Part shown: positions 10,401 through 23,700 of the stretch, in pieces
Layout of the letters: every line of letters begins with the position of its first letter
Numbering within the stretch: the stretch's first letter is position 1
DNA from: Xiphias gladius
Lineage: Eukaryota; Chordata; Actinopteri; Istiophoriformes; Xiphiidae
DNA length: 64,000 nucleotides
NCBI RefSeq assembly: GCF_016859285.1
Contig: NC_053417.1
Span: 22,536,706 to 22,600,705 of the forward strand
Direction: 5' to 3'
Translations under genes and position numbers: made by a program
The notes under the pieces: model-generated
What the model was told of the DNA's origin: nothing
The model's database searches: none
What the model saw: only the letters and a program-made list of their open reading frames with translations

Positions 10401-13400
10401 AATTGGCCACTAACTGGCTGCTAAAATTGGTTACTCCATGTTATCGTTGTGGGAAATTTCCGTCTGAAAAAGGCAGATCATCAGTCAAGATCCAATTCAA
10501 AAATAATCAACAGGGCTAGTGTCTCTCAGCGACACACAGCTATCAGCCTAAAACTGAAAAGTCACAAAGTGAAAATATCTGCCATACCTTAGGTCAGACG
10601 GGACTGTGAGCTTTGTGCCGACTGTCTCTAAGAGAATTTATTGTGAGATATGTTCAGCGGATGTCTGTCTGTGAGTATCCAAAAATAAGAAGAAATTTAC
10701 TCTATATACACATACTTTTAAAATCAAATACTAGTACCACCTTGCATCCCAATGAGTCCAATCCTGCGCCTAGATCCTCAAAGATGCCCCCCAAACACAG
10801 ACGTATTTTGTAGAAAATTAATTTGAATGGCTGATGCTGTTCTGTTTTGATTCCCTTGGGCACCATAGCAGCTGTGATGTGATGGAAACCCCTATGGAGC
10901 CTACACCAAAAAGAAGAGTGGAGCAAAGAGCCACACTTACTTGATCTTGAGGGAGACACCTTGGGGCACTCCCACGCTGACGCTGGCCCCCAGGACACTG
11001 TGTCGACTGATCTTCCTCTCAGCACCGTACTCTACCACGGTCCCAAAGAAACCTGATCTGTAACACAGAGACACAGTCGATACCTCTTTACCTGCAGTCA
11101 AAGTTTTCATGAAATGAGCTGTCAGTTCTCGCAAGAAAACGCCTAACGATGCATACTTATATTGACTGAAATCTGTGTCGCTGTACAAACAGATTCACGC
11201 ACAACAAAAAATCTCATTATGAACTACATCGGGGGTCTTAATGTGATTACCTTCTACAAATAACACATATTGCACTTTGACGACGTACTTTACTGAGCCC
11301 TTAATCTTTGTCTGATCTTCATCCTGGAACTTGTACTGGTAGCTCATCATCATAAAAGTGTGAGGAATGCCAAGCTGCAGAGACAAAAGTAAATGATCAG
11401 GCAAAACCCTGACAAGCCACTGTTGATTTAACGGCGTCCTGGCTAAAATTAAGGTTAAATATAACTGCTGGCTGCTAACCTGCATTGCGAAGGTGAAATG
11501 GCTGCTCTTGGTGTCCCTGACTATGCTGGTGTTCATGGAGGATTGAGTCCCCCATCGCCACTGCAGATAGCCCATAGTGTTCTTGTCTAGGTGACGGGCC
11601 AGCACTGTGGTAACCCCAGGACGCACACCTCGGGATGAAAACTGGAGCCCGCACTGAGCGGTCACAAATCTGAGGCAAAAAAAAAAAAAAAAAAAAGCTT
11701 AATTGTTTATGTTATAGTAAAAAAATACAACAATTTTCACTCTCTCATTACAACACCTACAATCGGGGTGTCAAGTTTCGGAATATCTTCATTCCAAAGA
11801 GAGGTCCATGGGTGTCTCCAGCACCCAACTCTACCTGTGTACACACAGATAACAAATAAGGTTTCATCTTAAAACATCTGTGCATGTTGTATCACACAGG
11901 CAGACAGGTGGCAAAGAGAGGAAGAGAACCAGAGTGTGTCGGTCATAGTATGCATTACAAACTGAGTGCGTTTGGTGCCCAGTGAGAGTGCACCATACCT
12001 CTCCCCACCCCTTGGCCGAGGTGACTCTTCTCAAGGCCAAGTTAATGGTGCCGCCGCCATTTCCATTGTGGGTTGACAAGGAGCCAGACAAAATTGCTGT
12101 GTCTTTTGTAGTGAGAGGAGCCTAGAGTAGAGCACATAAAACCATAAATCCTTTTGATAGGAACTAACTCACAGACGTGACATCTTTTAATCCAAAACAC
12201 ACCATAGTACACATCACTTAAAAACTTTTTGTGGAATCTCGAGCAACCCATCACCTCTATGGATTGTGATATGTTCATCCTGTTGATTTCCACATGTGGG
12301 ACTCCCCCTGCGACCATATCCTCATAGTCCTCCTCATATCTGTCAAAGAGGTCCGTGGCATCAATACCCACACTAATCGTTCCCTGTGAATAATAAGTTC
12401 AGGAATGAATACTGTGTTAACTAAGGATGTACATAATATTCACAAGATACTCAATGACTTGTTACATTACATTCAATTCAATATGAGGCTTGTTATCTTC
12501 CCATGAACATACCTTTGGGTTGGTCCTTTGCTGAAGCCGTCTCTCCTCTCGCTCTCTCTGAAGACGCTCATACTCTTCTCTAATCTCTGCGGGGGTTCTT
12601 TTCCTTTCCACCACCTGGAGTAAGAAGACATGATTTGGATGCAAAGGGAATAGTGGATTGGCTGCTTCAGAAGCTGCAGATAAAAAGTGACGGTAAAAGA
12701 AATTTCACTAGTATCTAATGCTCCCACTTGTTCGTCCTGTGGAAATATTCAGAAAGTGTCAAATTTTGTACTGTCGAGCATCAGTGGGTTTAGATGAAGC
12801 ACAGCAAGAACTATTTCACGCAGGTTTTAAGGAAGTGATGTCTTATAGGACAGGAAAGTCTTGGGGTAAGAATACGGCCTTCATGCCACGAGGCATTTTT
12901 AAAAACATAGTGAACATCAAATGCAAAACTTAATATCACATTTGAATGCTAACTTACCACCAACATAGTCCAAAGTCAAGACATACATTTATCTGAAAGC
13001 TGAAATTTTAGATTTCTGTCTAAAGCACACCAAATTACCAAGATGTGTCTAATTTAAAAATATACCGATTTGTTAACGTTGTCAAGAGGTTGCCACACCT
13101 AAACAGATCCAAACTAAGCCTGGCCTAAATGCATTCCAAAGAGAAGGTTGTTAAGAAAGCATATACTGTAAATCCTGATTCTACCGAAAAGCAGCCATCC
13201 ATGGATCATTGGAAACACACTGCCCCGGCAACCCTGACAAAGGCAAAAATAGCTGAAGAAGTTTGGTGAGGTTAATTAAACATGGTGTATTGTAGAAGAG
13301 TTCTGCAATGTGTTTTAATTTCGATGGACCTGCACTGATGCTCACACTGGTCTTCTTGCTGTGTGTGTGTTCCCAAAGCTGGGAACTGTAAATGCACACC

Positions 13401-15240
13401 AAATTTTTCAGATGGATTTGATTTTGTTCAATGACACTCGGCCGCGTCTGCACTTGGCTTACAATACACGTGACATTTATACAGAATTCAATTTTTGAAT
13501 TTTTGAAATTCTATGAGGCAAGTCTGACAGTCGTGGTTCTGAAATTCAGAACTCAACGGAGCTCGACCCATAACACCTCATCTCTTCTGCCTGTAGTACG
13601 TGTCAGGGGTGCGTCAATGTATAATTTGGGCTTAATAGATAACGGACTGTCGATCAACACAAAGACCCTTGTTTCTAATTGCAGGTAGTAGCTTGTTTAG
13701 TATTTATTAGCCACCACAGTCACTAATGGACTTACCTCCCATCCTTCAACATCAAGTCCTCGCTTGCCGTAGATATCGTAGATAGCTCGTGACTGTGGAT
13801 CACTGAGCACTACAACAAGATAGATTACCACCATTAATGTTAACAGACAATATAGTTTATGTTTCTAAGTACTATTATGTAGATCCTAACATCAGCTTCA
13901 TGTGTAGCTGCAAAGGCAGTCAACCGCAGGATGTGACCGAAGCTTTTCTTACCTTCATAAGCTTCATGTGCGAGGTTAAAGAGCTGCTCTGCTTGTTGCT
14001 TTAGCTCAGGGTCCCGGTGTTTGTCTGGATGATACAGCATGCATAATCGCCTGTATGCCGCCTTCAGCTCCTCCTGTGTTGCCTTAAGCGCAGTATTGGA
14101 AAAACGTGAAGGAGAAAACTTGTAGGAAAAGTTCAAAAACAGAAGACGAAACACGCGGCACGATGTTGCTATTGCTGAACTCGCCTACTACCCACTTTAT
14201 GTACGGTTCACTTAACACATATTTGAACTCCATAAAGGTCTACAGGCTCTGCTCTAATGCCATGCAGGATTTAGCTGACTTGTGACTAAACAGTCTGGAT
14301 AGAAACTTGCTGCTGTTGCTTAAATTTAGACTGTAATTAGATGGTTGTGAGATAGACTACAGTGCAAAGGGTATTGCATTTGGAGTATGTATTCACATGC
14401 ATGTAATGAAGTCTACTGTAAACCAACAAGTTTCTCTTTTTCTTAAATCACTGACATGAAGACCATGACTGATTGTGTGTTTTACTGCATGCGGCTCTAT
14501 GCAAAAGTGTGGGAACCCCTGGGCAAATGACATATGTTGTTGATTCTTTTGAACTGAAAAGACGTGAGTACAACCCTTGCGGCAAAGAGACATTAAAAAT
14601 GAACATTATATAACTCCACAGCTTTCGTTAGACTCGAGTCATCCTGCAGCAGAGCACGTCCTTCAGCGGTGCAAAATACAATTTGCATTTCAACATAATG
14701 TGGCTTTACAAATAAAATGATCATGATCGAAAGCGCCGGGTCCCCAGAGATTATAGCACATGTTTATAGTGTAATCTGTATTGCATGATGAAACCTTGAA
14801 GTACAGTTGTAGCGTTAGCTACTGCGTTTACCCCTGTCCTCTGTCCAAGAGCTCATCCTGAAACTGAAAATAACTGCCAGGTTGTTAACATTAGCTCCCG
14901 GTAACACACGTTTCCCTGTCTTGCTTCGTCAACTGACAGCTCCTGTGGGTAAAGTCGTAGCCCCGCAACCTGTTGCGTGTCTTGCCGAAGTAGCCAGCCA
15001 AAGAGTCACAGCACAGAAATCAATGTCGAGGGTCACAAGCTAGCCACCTAGCCAACGTTAAATCAGATTATACAAGCAGCCGCTCAGCGTGAACCGGAGG
15101 AAGCGTGCAGAGTGACAGCTAAATACACCCGCACAGACGTCCGTTCAGATCGCAGCCGCATACTGTACCTCTCGTCTGACATTTAGCAGGGAATAATAAT
15201 CATCATTGCCGATCTCATCATCGTCCAAGGCAGACGCCAT
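7445..15240 (-). CDS. dnajc11: DnaJ heat shock protein family member C11 (16 exons)
   Basis: Coding exons, minus strand, 5' to 3': 15240-15169, 14082-13953, 13809-13736, 12614-12513, 12383-12255, 12121-11999, 11834-11761, 11669-11480, 11374-11289, 11057-10941, 10366-10211, 10076-10007, 9749-9692, 8506-8364, 8133-8004, and tentatively 7464-7445. They total 1674 nt (557 aa plus stop) and all phases agree; I recall human DNAJC11 as 559 aa. The J domain is at the N-terminus with HPD at residues 42-44 ([13 protein letters not shown]). An acidic/charged linker, a beta-rich middle region and the C-terminal DUF3395 region ([26 protein letters not shown]) follow. The start ATG (15240-15238) has strong context (AACATGG). 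DNAJC11 is a mitochondrial co-chaperone associated with the MICOS and SAM50 complexes and needed for cristae organisation. Exon 7 uses a TT|GTAGGT junction giving Leu where human has Cys. The last exon is uncertain: in the spliced frame it ends SSQTGY, while the adjacent frame reads HRRLDIDLD, closer to the human SHRIDTDG tail. Confidence 0.96.
7465..8003 (-). other. dnajc11 intron 15 (tentative)
   Basis: No repeat, RNA gene or plausible coding exon is recognised. Plus-strand open frames here have no family resemblance. Confidence 0.5.
8507..9691 (-). other. dnajc11 intron 13
   Basis: The longest intron of the gene. It holds a short CA run (8949-8960) and no recognised element. The plus-strand open frame around 9394-9675 looks like chance. 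Confidence 0.6.
10367..10940 (-). other. dnajc11 intron 10
   Basis: No recognised feature. Confidence 0.6.
12615..13735 (-). other. dnajc11 intron 3
   Basis: AT-rich, no recognised repeat or exon. The plus-strand open frames at 12718-12933 and 13431-13688 show no known motif. Confidence 0.6.
14083..15168 (-). other. dnajc11 intron 1
   Basis: No coding exon is seen. The exon-1-proximal part (about 14630-15168) is richer in CpG and GC and belongs to the promoter-proximal CpG region. Confidence 0.6.
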
Positions 15241-15450
15241 GTTTACACCCGGTCATCCCTTCTTCGTGTCATTTACAGCGCTCAGAGACTTCCCCTGCGC
15301 CCTCTGTCGCCCCCCGGTGTTGGGGCTGAACGACGACACCCCAACTGCGTTCGTAGACCTGATCGCTGTGCCTGTGCCGTTCGTTCTTGTAAGTTTGAAA
15401 ATCTCACCCGTTCACTCCCTGCTGGCGATGTTGTGAGAACCAGTGCGGGG
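14860..15450. promoter_or_regulatory. CpG-rich promoter region of dnajc11
   Basis: CpG-rich DNA surrounds the dnajc11 start codon at 15240. No TATA box is seen upstream on the minus strand, consistent with a housekeeping CpG promoter. The transcription start cannot be placed from sequence alone. Confidence 0.45.
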
Positions 15451-16486
15451 ATACTCAAGAGATATGCGATATGTTTCCGAAATAAAAATCCGAGTGGCGT
15501 TTTCACACTGCAGCCTTAGCAGTAGTTGTATGTTAAACTACTTAAATGTTTATTGAATTTTATTTATTTATTGTAAAATGACTATATATGTATGTTACTT
15601 CATATACAGTGTTTGGGAGAGAAAAACATTTGAATATAATATCCGTTTTTAGATGTAAGAAAATGAATATTGCTTACATGCCTAACTCCAAAGGGATATT
15701 GTCTGCCTCCTCTCCCCCTAGGAGCAATCAAGACAAGGGGTGAGAAAATCGCTTTACTACATTAGCGTTTTCATTAGTTCTTTATTACTTTCTTCGCAAT
15801 AACGGCGAGCCGCTGAGGGTACAAGGCGCGCAGGCAGCAGAGGAGCTGTCCTTTCAGCACCCGCCACCTCGAACTGTACACTGCATTTCATCTCCCGGGA
15901 ACCCCTGCAGCCCCTCAGCATCACCAGGCCATCATCTGAAATCGGTTAGACGTGTTTACAAGGGAACAAACCGGTCCACGGACCCTCAAATGCAAGCTGA
16001 CATCTGGACACTTGATTGACGGACTGTGCAGACTGTTACTACTGTTTGATATGCCTCAAATGTTTGGCTGTTTGTTTTTAAAAAGTTTATTAGTACCCGG
16101 GAGGCTCTGGAAACCAGTATGGATAATGAATGGATGAATGTAATGAAATTAAAACATACAAATTAAAACTGGACATGCAAAAATTAATGCCTATTCGCTG
16201 TTATAGATGATTATGTAAAAATGAAATTTCTACCCTGCTATCAGTTGTACGAAAGACTGCAATTATAAGTTTAGCTCAGCAGACTTATCTCTGAAGACAC
16301 GTTAAACCAAAGTAACAAAGGCCATTAAACAGTTAGTAATTTAGCCTAATATTAACGCGCTAGCCAGTGGTTGAAGATTCATTTTGTGGATGGATTACCA
16401 ATCGGGCCTACAGGTGACAGGCCCAGGGGCCCCAGAGGTCAGGGGCCTCCGTATGAAGTGACTGTCCGACAGTCGTAGAGCTGAGT
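15451..16486. other. dnajc11-camta1 intergenic region, dnajc11 side
   Basis: An AT-rich block (15530-15680) is followed by a moderately CpG-containing block (15800-15960). No gene or RNA is recognised. The segment 16395-16450, rich in GGGGCC and AGGGGCC, leads into the minisatellite. Confidence 0.45.
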
Positions 16487-16780
16487 TAAGAGACACAAAA
16501 GGACCAGAAAGAGATTCAGTATGACCATGAGTTGCAAAATGACCACAACGAGATGCAAAACGACCACAAAGATACACAAAATGACCACAAAGGGATGCAA
16601 AAGAGACACATAATGACCACAGAGGGACCTAAATTACCAGGAAGCGATAGAAAAGGACTACAAAGAGGCAGGGATAGATCACAAGGGGAGACAAAGTGAC
16701 CACAGAGACACAAAACGACCACAAAGTCATGCAAAAGAGAGACAAAATGAGCAAAAAGAGACCGAAAATTGCTACAAATG
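16487..16780. repeat. Degenerate minisatellite, unit about 20-25 bp
   Basis: About a dozen imperfect units built on AAATGACCACAAAGAGATG and variants (ACAAAATGACCACAAAG, GATGCAAAACGACCACAAAG) run in tandem. Units differ in length and contain substitutions. This type of purine-rich GACCACAAAG tandem repeat is common in fish genomes. Confidence 0.75.
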
Positions 16781-16899
16781 ATATGTTCGCGTCGTTTTTA
16801 GTCCTTCTGAGTCTGATCCAGTCCGGGGTTCCTGTATAGGAGGGGTAGGGGGTCTTTTACGTGTCCCCAGGGCATTTTCTCATGATCTTGTCGATCTGT

Positions 16900-17760
16900 C
16901 TTGTGTCACTCGGGGAAATGGCGGAGTTATACGACTTCAGCGGGGCAGCTCAAAGACAAACGCTTTAATATTCGCAATCTGATTAGTTTTAATTAAGGAC
17001 AAAGGCCACGGCCTCACCCGGCGAACACCAAGTTGTTTCTTTTTTTTTTTTTTTTTTTTTTAATAGAACAACGCGTCACCATCTTTTAACGAAGAGCGTC
17101 ATGACAGACCCGCGGCGCCTCTGAGCCGTTTTACATTCACCGTGAAAAAAAAAAAAAAAAAACCAAACAAAAAACAAAAACACGGCCGCTGGTGCCAAGG
17201 TGAGAGGAGATGGGATTTTCATCCCGGAGCCTCTCTTGTCAGTCAGCGCCTCGCAGCCAATGGTAAGTTCGCCTCGGTCGGACCGACTCGCCGCTTGCTC
17301 CTCCGGTCCCTCCTCGTGCTGTCCTCGCCGTGCACGCGCGTGGTACCCACGGTCGTGAGGAGGAGGAGGATGTTGCGCGTGAAGGGGAAATGGCTGCCGA
17401 AAACAAGCCGGAAGGTAAGAGAAATATAATGGGATTAATTTTACTAGTATGACCGCCGTGTGATTTTTCTAGAAGGGCTTTAACTCCGTGCGGAGATGAC
17501 ACACGCGTGCGGGCCGGCGGAGAAATTTTCGGGGGGGAAACGGCTCCGCTATTTTCCGCCGAACAGGCAGCTGAAACGTGGAGACATCACCTAGCCAGCT
17601 AATATTAGCTTGCTTTCTAGCCAGCTACTATTCCCACCGTAGCCCCACATTTAAAGCACGGCACGGGGACAAACAGTCAGCGTGCTGAGAGTGCCGCGTT
17701 CGCCGTTTATTTCGCGCAGGGTCGTGGTCAGATCACGAGCAATTCAAGTTGTTAACAACA
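16900..17760 (+). promoter_or_regulatory. CpG-rich promoter region of camta1
   Basis: CpG-dense DNA surrounds the first camta1 coding exon. Two T or A homopolymers (17041-17062, 17145-17162) interrupt it. A good donor (CCAATG|GTAAGTTCG, junction near 17261/17262) could end an alternative non-coding first exon. No clear TATA box is seen. Confidence 0.5.
17370..17414 (+). CDS. camta1: camta1 coding exon 1
   Basis: Fifteen codons ending in AAG before the donor GTAAGA at 17415. The frame stays open upstream to a lysine-rich ATG at 17142, but homology to human CAMTA1 places the start at 17370 (AGGATGT context). Confidence 0.9.
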
Positions 17761-20700
17761 GGGCTAAGTTAATGACAACATGTCATTGGCATCGAGTAAC
17801 TTCTTCCCTTATCACCCAGCTTTAAAAGCGGCTTGGTTGTGTTAGTTTATCTGTCAAAGACGGCTCGCTTCTGCGACCGCTGTTTCGCGGCTTGTTTTGA
17901 TGGCATTGTGATAATCCTATAGACGTGTCTGTTTTAAAATGTACAAGTGTAGTTTTATTTGGTTTTTTTTTTTTTGGTTTTCCGTCTTGGAGAGGGTCGT
18001 TCAGTTCCCCCTTGAAGCGCGAGAATTTTCCTTTGGCATCCAGCGAATAGTGTTTACGAGACAGAAGTGATGTATTTTTTTTTTTTTTTTTTTTTTAATG
18101 GGAGCGTATCATCTTCTCCAAATGCCAATTAATACTACTTGGCCTGTATTTTGTTTGAGACAAGGGCATCAAAACGTTGTAATGCCCGCTCCGCTTGCAA
18201 AAGCCCTATCGCACTTGAAATGAAAATGCCATCACACAAGAGGAAACGGGGAGGATGGAGAGTAGGGTTTTTCAGCAGCCTGCCCATTTACACTACTTTA
18301 CTCAAAGGACAAAATGATGACTTTTTTTTTTTTCCCCCCATCCCTCAGCTTATTTCTTACGGCTCACTAACTCAAAATGAAATGCATTAGACTTACTTAT
18401 TTCCTTTTTAGTGGGGTATTTTACTGCCAAGCATATGCATAAGAGATCTGTTCTCGTCCAGATAGGCCCATGGAATTTTTGGGTGAGTAATTAAACAACG
18501 TCTATATGAAAATAAAGGTAAGATGAGACACATCAGCTCTAAAGGGACTAGTTTTTCTACACTAATGGTCGTTTTCTATTGTTAAGAGTATTTGAACCAG
18601 ACTGGATTGAGTTATGTATTTACAATTTTCAGACTATTAAAAACATGAAGCCACTTAAACATTTATCTTATAGAATTTCATGGAAAATACTTGAGCTTGT
18701 TAACCTTATGTGCACGTTTAAACACATTTACCTGTTATGTTTCTGTTATTTTTTTTTCAATTAAGTCATATTTTTAAATCATTAATTTTAACTTTTTTAT
18801 TAGCAGGAATTTATATAATGAGGGGACATTAATAAAGCATACTTTTTTTTCTGAACTTGTGGTAAATTTAGTGTTTATTGATTTATATTGACCCTTAGGG
18901 TGAAGCAAAAGAGTCATCCTAGACTATGAAATTGGCTGCATAATTTGAGAAAGAGGGAAAAAAAAAGATTTTTTTTTTTCTTCATAAATCATCAGGTCCA
19001 GCTGTTTCTGAGCTGTTCATAGCGTTTTGTTGCAGGCTTCAAAATTCAACAGACCTCTGTCAGACTTTGGTGTCAGGAACCTCAAACGCGAATTCTTTTT
19101 AATGTAGAATTACTTTAATGTTTCAAATGAGTGTAAACAAATTACCCCTGTCCATATGAGAGGAATGTCAGTGTGCCAACCACTACACCCAGCCCCACCA
19201 GGGGGTGGTATTGAGCTACAGAAGCACACTTAGTATGTGAGGGACGAGTCTGTGGCTGTGACAAAAAATGAAGACATCTGGTTTTATGATAGTAATGACT
19301 TCAGCGTGGTGTATAGTCCTAATTCATTCATCGACGTAGCTGAACTTAACAAATAGACTCCAGTTGTTAATCCCGATTCCTCTCCTAACACAGGGAGCCC
19401 TCACTGAAAACCCTGACTTGAAAGTCCCATTGCTGAGCAGGTTAAGTTATTTTCAGTGTTCCTGTGAGGCCGGTCAGTGGAAAAAGGAGGAGGATGAGGA
19501 GGAGGAGGAGGGGGACCATAGAGAGAGAGAGAGAGAGAGAGCTTCATACCTTCATGTAAATGCAATGTGGTCTCTTGCAAACCTAGCCCTTAAAGCTTTT
19601 ACATAGAACTCTCATGCTGAATCTTTACTCCTGCATCCAGATTTTCTTAGCTGTGGCTCTTGATTTATGTACAACATGCTTTTTCAATGTGCATCACTAT
19701 TACAGTTTTTTTACGTGACATGCTCCTGGATGTCAGGCGGCCACTGAGAGAGCTGAACAGTGTTTCTTAACCTTTTGTCCTTGTGGTATGCGGGCAATGC
19801 TGATCTCTTGGTTGTTTGGCAGGTCTTATGATGGCCCACAACAACTGGGGGTTACGTCTTGTGTTAAAACCCAGGGGCCATGACCTAGTCTCACTCAGTG
19901 GTGTAATGTTTACATCCTGGGGTTTTTCTCTCCAGCCTAACTGATTGTCAGGGCCCTTGGGGATGTTTTTTTTTCTTCACACTCATAAAAAGCACTGTGG
20001 GTCCGTTACTTTAAGTACAAGGTCTGGAGGGCACTAAAAAGACCGGCTTGATATGTCTTAGACTGAGACTGCTCTGGATAGAACTACAGCCAACTGTCTT
20101 TAATCTACCAGAGCAGAGACTCGTACAAATAATGCTGTGCAAGAGCAAAATGTGAGAAATGAAACAAGCACTTTTGTAAACATGAGCTACAGCACTAACA
20201 CTTTTCTGATGTTGGGACTTAAAATAAAAGAAAACACTTAAAAGTAAATCTTCATGTATTTACCCTGTGAAGTTGAATCTTGATACTGTCAGTTTTTTTT
20301 GTAGACTTAGTAGAGCTGTGTAGCATTTTTAGATTTATTTAAAATCATAGAAATGTAAGGCCAATGACAAAGGGATAGTTTACTGAGACATAAAACTCAC
20401 ACAGGTGTGTTACATAAATTACATAAATCTAAGCATAATGCAGTTCGAAAATTGATGACAACAGAAACAATCAGCAAAGGTTGCTTTCTAAAATGTAATG
20501 AATGAGAACCATAGTCTCAGCTGTGCAGGGAGGAATATTTCTCTTTTATTTTCAAGCTGGTGCAGTTTAAAAAGTTTCATGATGTTATCATTTCACTCAA
20601 AGTTCAGGGTGAAGTGGCAGCAAAACATCAAGTAAGCACGCAGTCAGCCATTAACTTACAAAAGTGCTTGTGCAGCAATGGTATAAATGTTTCTCCGCTG

Positions 20701-23700
20701 TTTTGTAAAGAAGGATGAATTTAACCTCCTCGCGATGCCGGACGACCTGTTCTCCCAGTTTTCTGTGGAATCAGGCGCTGCACCCCCCCCCTCCCTCCAG
20801 CCTTTTAATTGAATCAGTGAGGTGTGGATGGATGGGACCCAGTTCCGATCTGTGGTTCCTGAGACGTATCATTCCTAATGCCTGCCTGTAATAGACCTTT
20901 ACTGACTGTTTTGCACCGCCTCCACTGATTGATTGTATCGATTCATCCAGTTTACCAGTGATGCAATAGGGAGTATTATTGACCTGTATCAAACTGTGGC
21001 AGAGCTACAGTGACCCTTATTACTGGTCGTTTTTCTTGTAGGTCTTAAACTACTCAGACAATAGAGATGCTTCACTGTTTTAAATTAAACAATAGACAAA
21101 TTCACTGTGTTATTATCATCATTACTATTAATATTGTTATCATTATTAGCATCATATTTTGCCAAACAGCTCTTGTGTGTTTTAAATGTATTTCAATATA
21201 CTGTCTAGCTTCTTTTGATACTGCTTGCATGGGGAGTTTGCTTAGTTATCACAGGCTGGGAGAATGCTTCTTTTCCTCGATTTTCTCTACTTTTCTCTTT
21301 GCCTCCTGAAGGACTGAAGAAAGTTCGTAATCCGGATCGAATGTACAGATCAGCAGTGTGTTATGCTGGCCATGGTCCACCTAAGAGTATCAGTGATGAC
21401 ACAGAGATGAACAGTAAGAGTCAGTTATTAATACTGCATTGCTGCTCCGAGAGGCCACTAGCTGGCCAATCTATTATTCATTCATTGATTCATTTATTTA
21501 CTTCTTGATTTCATCCGTACCCATGCCCCCCTCCTTCTTTTATGCTCCTCCAACACAACACCTCCTCCGGCTGCTCTGTTGATTGAAGTGTCTGCTTTAC
21601 GGGATCACGCTGTCAATAGCTGAAGTGCTGTCGTTAACTAAGAGTGATTGTTTCAGGTTAAGGCCAGGGGATCAGGACCTGAGCCGACCCTCAGAGAGAA
21701 AGCTTACACTTTGAGCCATCAATTATGGCCCTGTACTTGCCTTTGCCTGCTTCGCTTCAACCTGCATCTGATGGGTGAAAAAAAAAAATCAACCAAAGTT
21801 AACAATATGACTTTAAAGGAAAAAATTTGTATCCTATGATATTTTTTCCTTCAAATGGATTAACCTTTGCCTTTACCTCCCTCTCATTACATTTGTGCTC
21901 TATGAAAACTGTGGACTAGGGACAAAGAACAAAGACAACACAACATCATAGCTGAGGTTTTTATGACTTGTAAAAACCAGCTTCTGTGGGAATTGCTTCA
22001 GTGCACTTACAAGTCTGTGAACAAGTGCTATTTTCTGTAATGACCAAAACAAATCAGTCAGAAATATAGGCCAGAGTCTTGATTTTATTTCTGGGTGAGT
22101 TTCCCTTCATTCTTCTTTAGAGAATGTGTCTGAATTTTAGCCTCTGTCTTTAGCCATTGAAGAAACTGTCCTCTGTAAAGCAGCTTGTTTCTCAGCAGAA
22201 AGAAGCCTGTTCATTGTTAATGAATGCACCAGTCTCCTCACTGCTAGAAGACTCTGTTGATCTAGACTAGAGACTGGGTAATTAAGTGTGCTCATGTATT
22301 GTCATTTCTAAATAGAGAGTCTGAAATCACCCACAACCCCTTGTTAGACTCCTCACTCGATATCTGTCACTGGGAGAGCTCTGCTGCACCAAATCTTTTT
22401 GGTATTTTTAACAGAGAACATTTTGAGAGATTTAATGGCAGGGGACTGCTTGTGCAGATCTATGAAACAGGGATGTAGACTGTAACGGGGACATTGTTGA
22501 TAGACTTTTGCGTTACCCCCTCATGTGTGACAGCTGCGACTGACAATACGTTTTGTCAGTCTTGCTATTTTCCCTCATGTTATTGCGTGGTATTACAGTA
22601 TCCTCTACCCATGTCAGACACCCTGTTTAATGCATCCAGCCTGGAGGGTTTTTTTGCCTCGCCAGGACACTCTAGCAGAATACAGCAGCTCAGACAGGCA
22701 GGTAAACCACTGATCTGAGTAATCGTCTGAGTAATTGTGGGAGTAGTTATGATACAGAAAGAGGGGCTTTGTTTGTGTGCATGTGTAACCAAGAGGGAGA
22801 AAGTGAAAGAGAATCAGTGCAAGAGAGAGGTAGAGAGAGAGAGAGAGAGAGACCTCACCTCTGCTCTCCTTGAGATGGGATTTTTATGGATGGGTGAGCT
22901 TAGTGAGGGCTGAGAACACATAAAGAGTCATTTTCAGTTTGTTGCAGGCAGTTAACCGTGTGTGCATGTTTGTTGAACTTCCAGTAATAGGCCTAGGCTT
23001 TTTTTTTCAGCTGTTTGACTTTTTGACAGTCTTCCCTTATTTTTCTATATTACGCTATACTATTACAACCACAGAGAGCCATAGTGTGTCCAGCGTATAG
23101 CCATTGAGGGAATGTAAACAATGTAATTGTAAACAGTGAAAGTTGCCACACTCCGCGCGTTGCAGCTTGTTTAGTCATAGCACAGTTGCATAAGCAATGA
23201 TGTCCACAGGGATTTAGTGTAATTCAAATCTCTCACTGGCATTCAGACTTTCTGTCTTTCCAACTGGGAGGAAAAAAACACCTTTTGTGTCTTTTACAAC
23301 AGCTGTTGTATGTGTTGCAGGTCAAACACTCATCCTAGATGCTATCGCAACAAGCCATGTAATGTTCTCGTTGTTGTAGTTTTGTTGTAACATAGTGATG
23401 CCACGGTGGAGTTCAATAAGTCTTTTTTTTTTTTGGCTTGTGGGCAGTTAATAATTTCACTGTATGTGAGAGTGTTATCGAACAGGCTACAGGCAAAATG
23501 ATAAAGATAACTGGTTTCCAAGTCCTATACTAACACATAGCTATTTTAAGTCTACATACTCCTCTCCATGTCCCCGTTAAGACCCATCAGGCTGTGGGGA
23601 GAGCAGCCCCTGGACTACAGGCCAGTCACTGTTGTTACTGCCAGGGAAATTTGACACTGCTTAAATCGTCTTGTGTAGTAGTTAAGATCAGCTCAGGATC

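Noticed and set aside
17142-17369. Upstream in-frame extension of camta1 exon 1 beginning with a lysine-rich ATG
   Set aside because: It starts in a poly-A tract and has no similarity to CAMTA1; the human start aligns with 17370.
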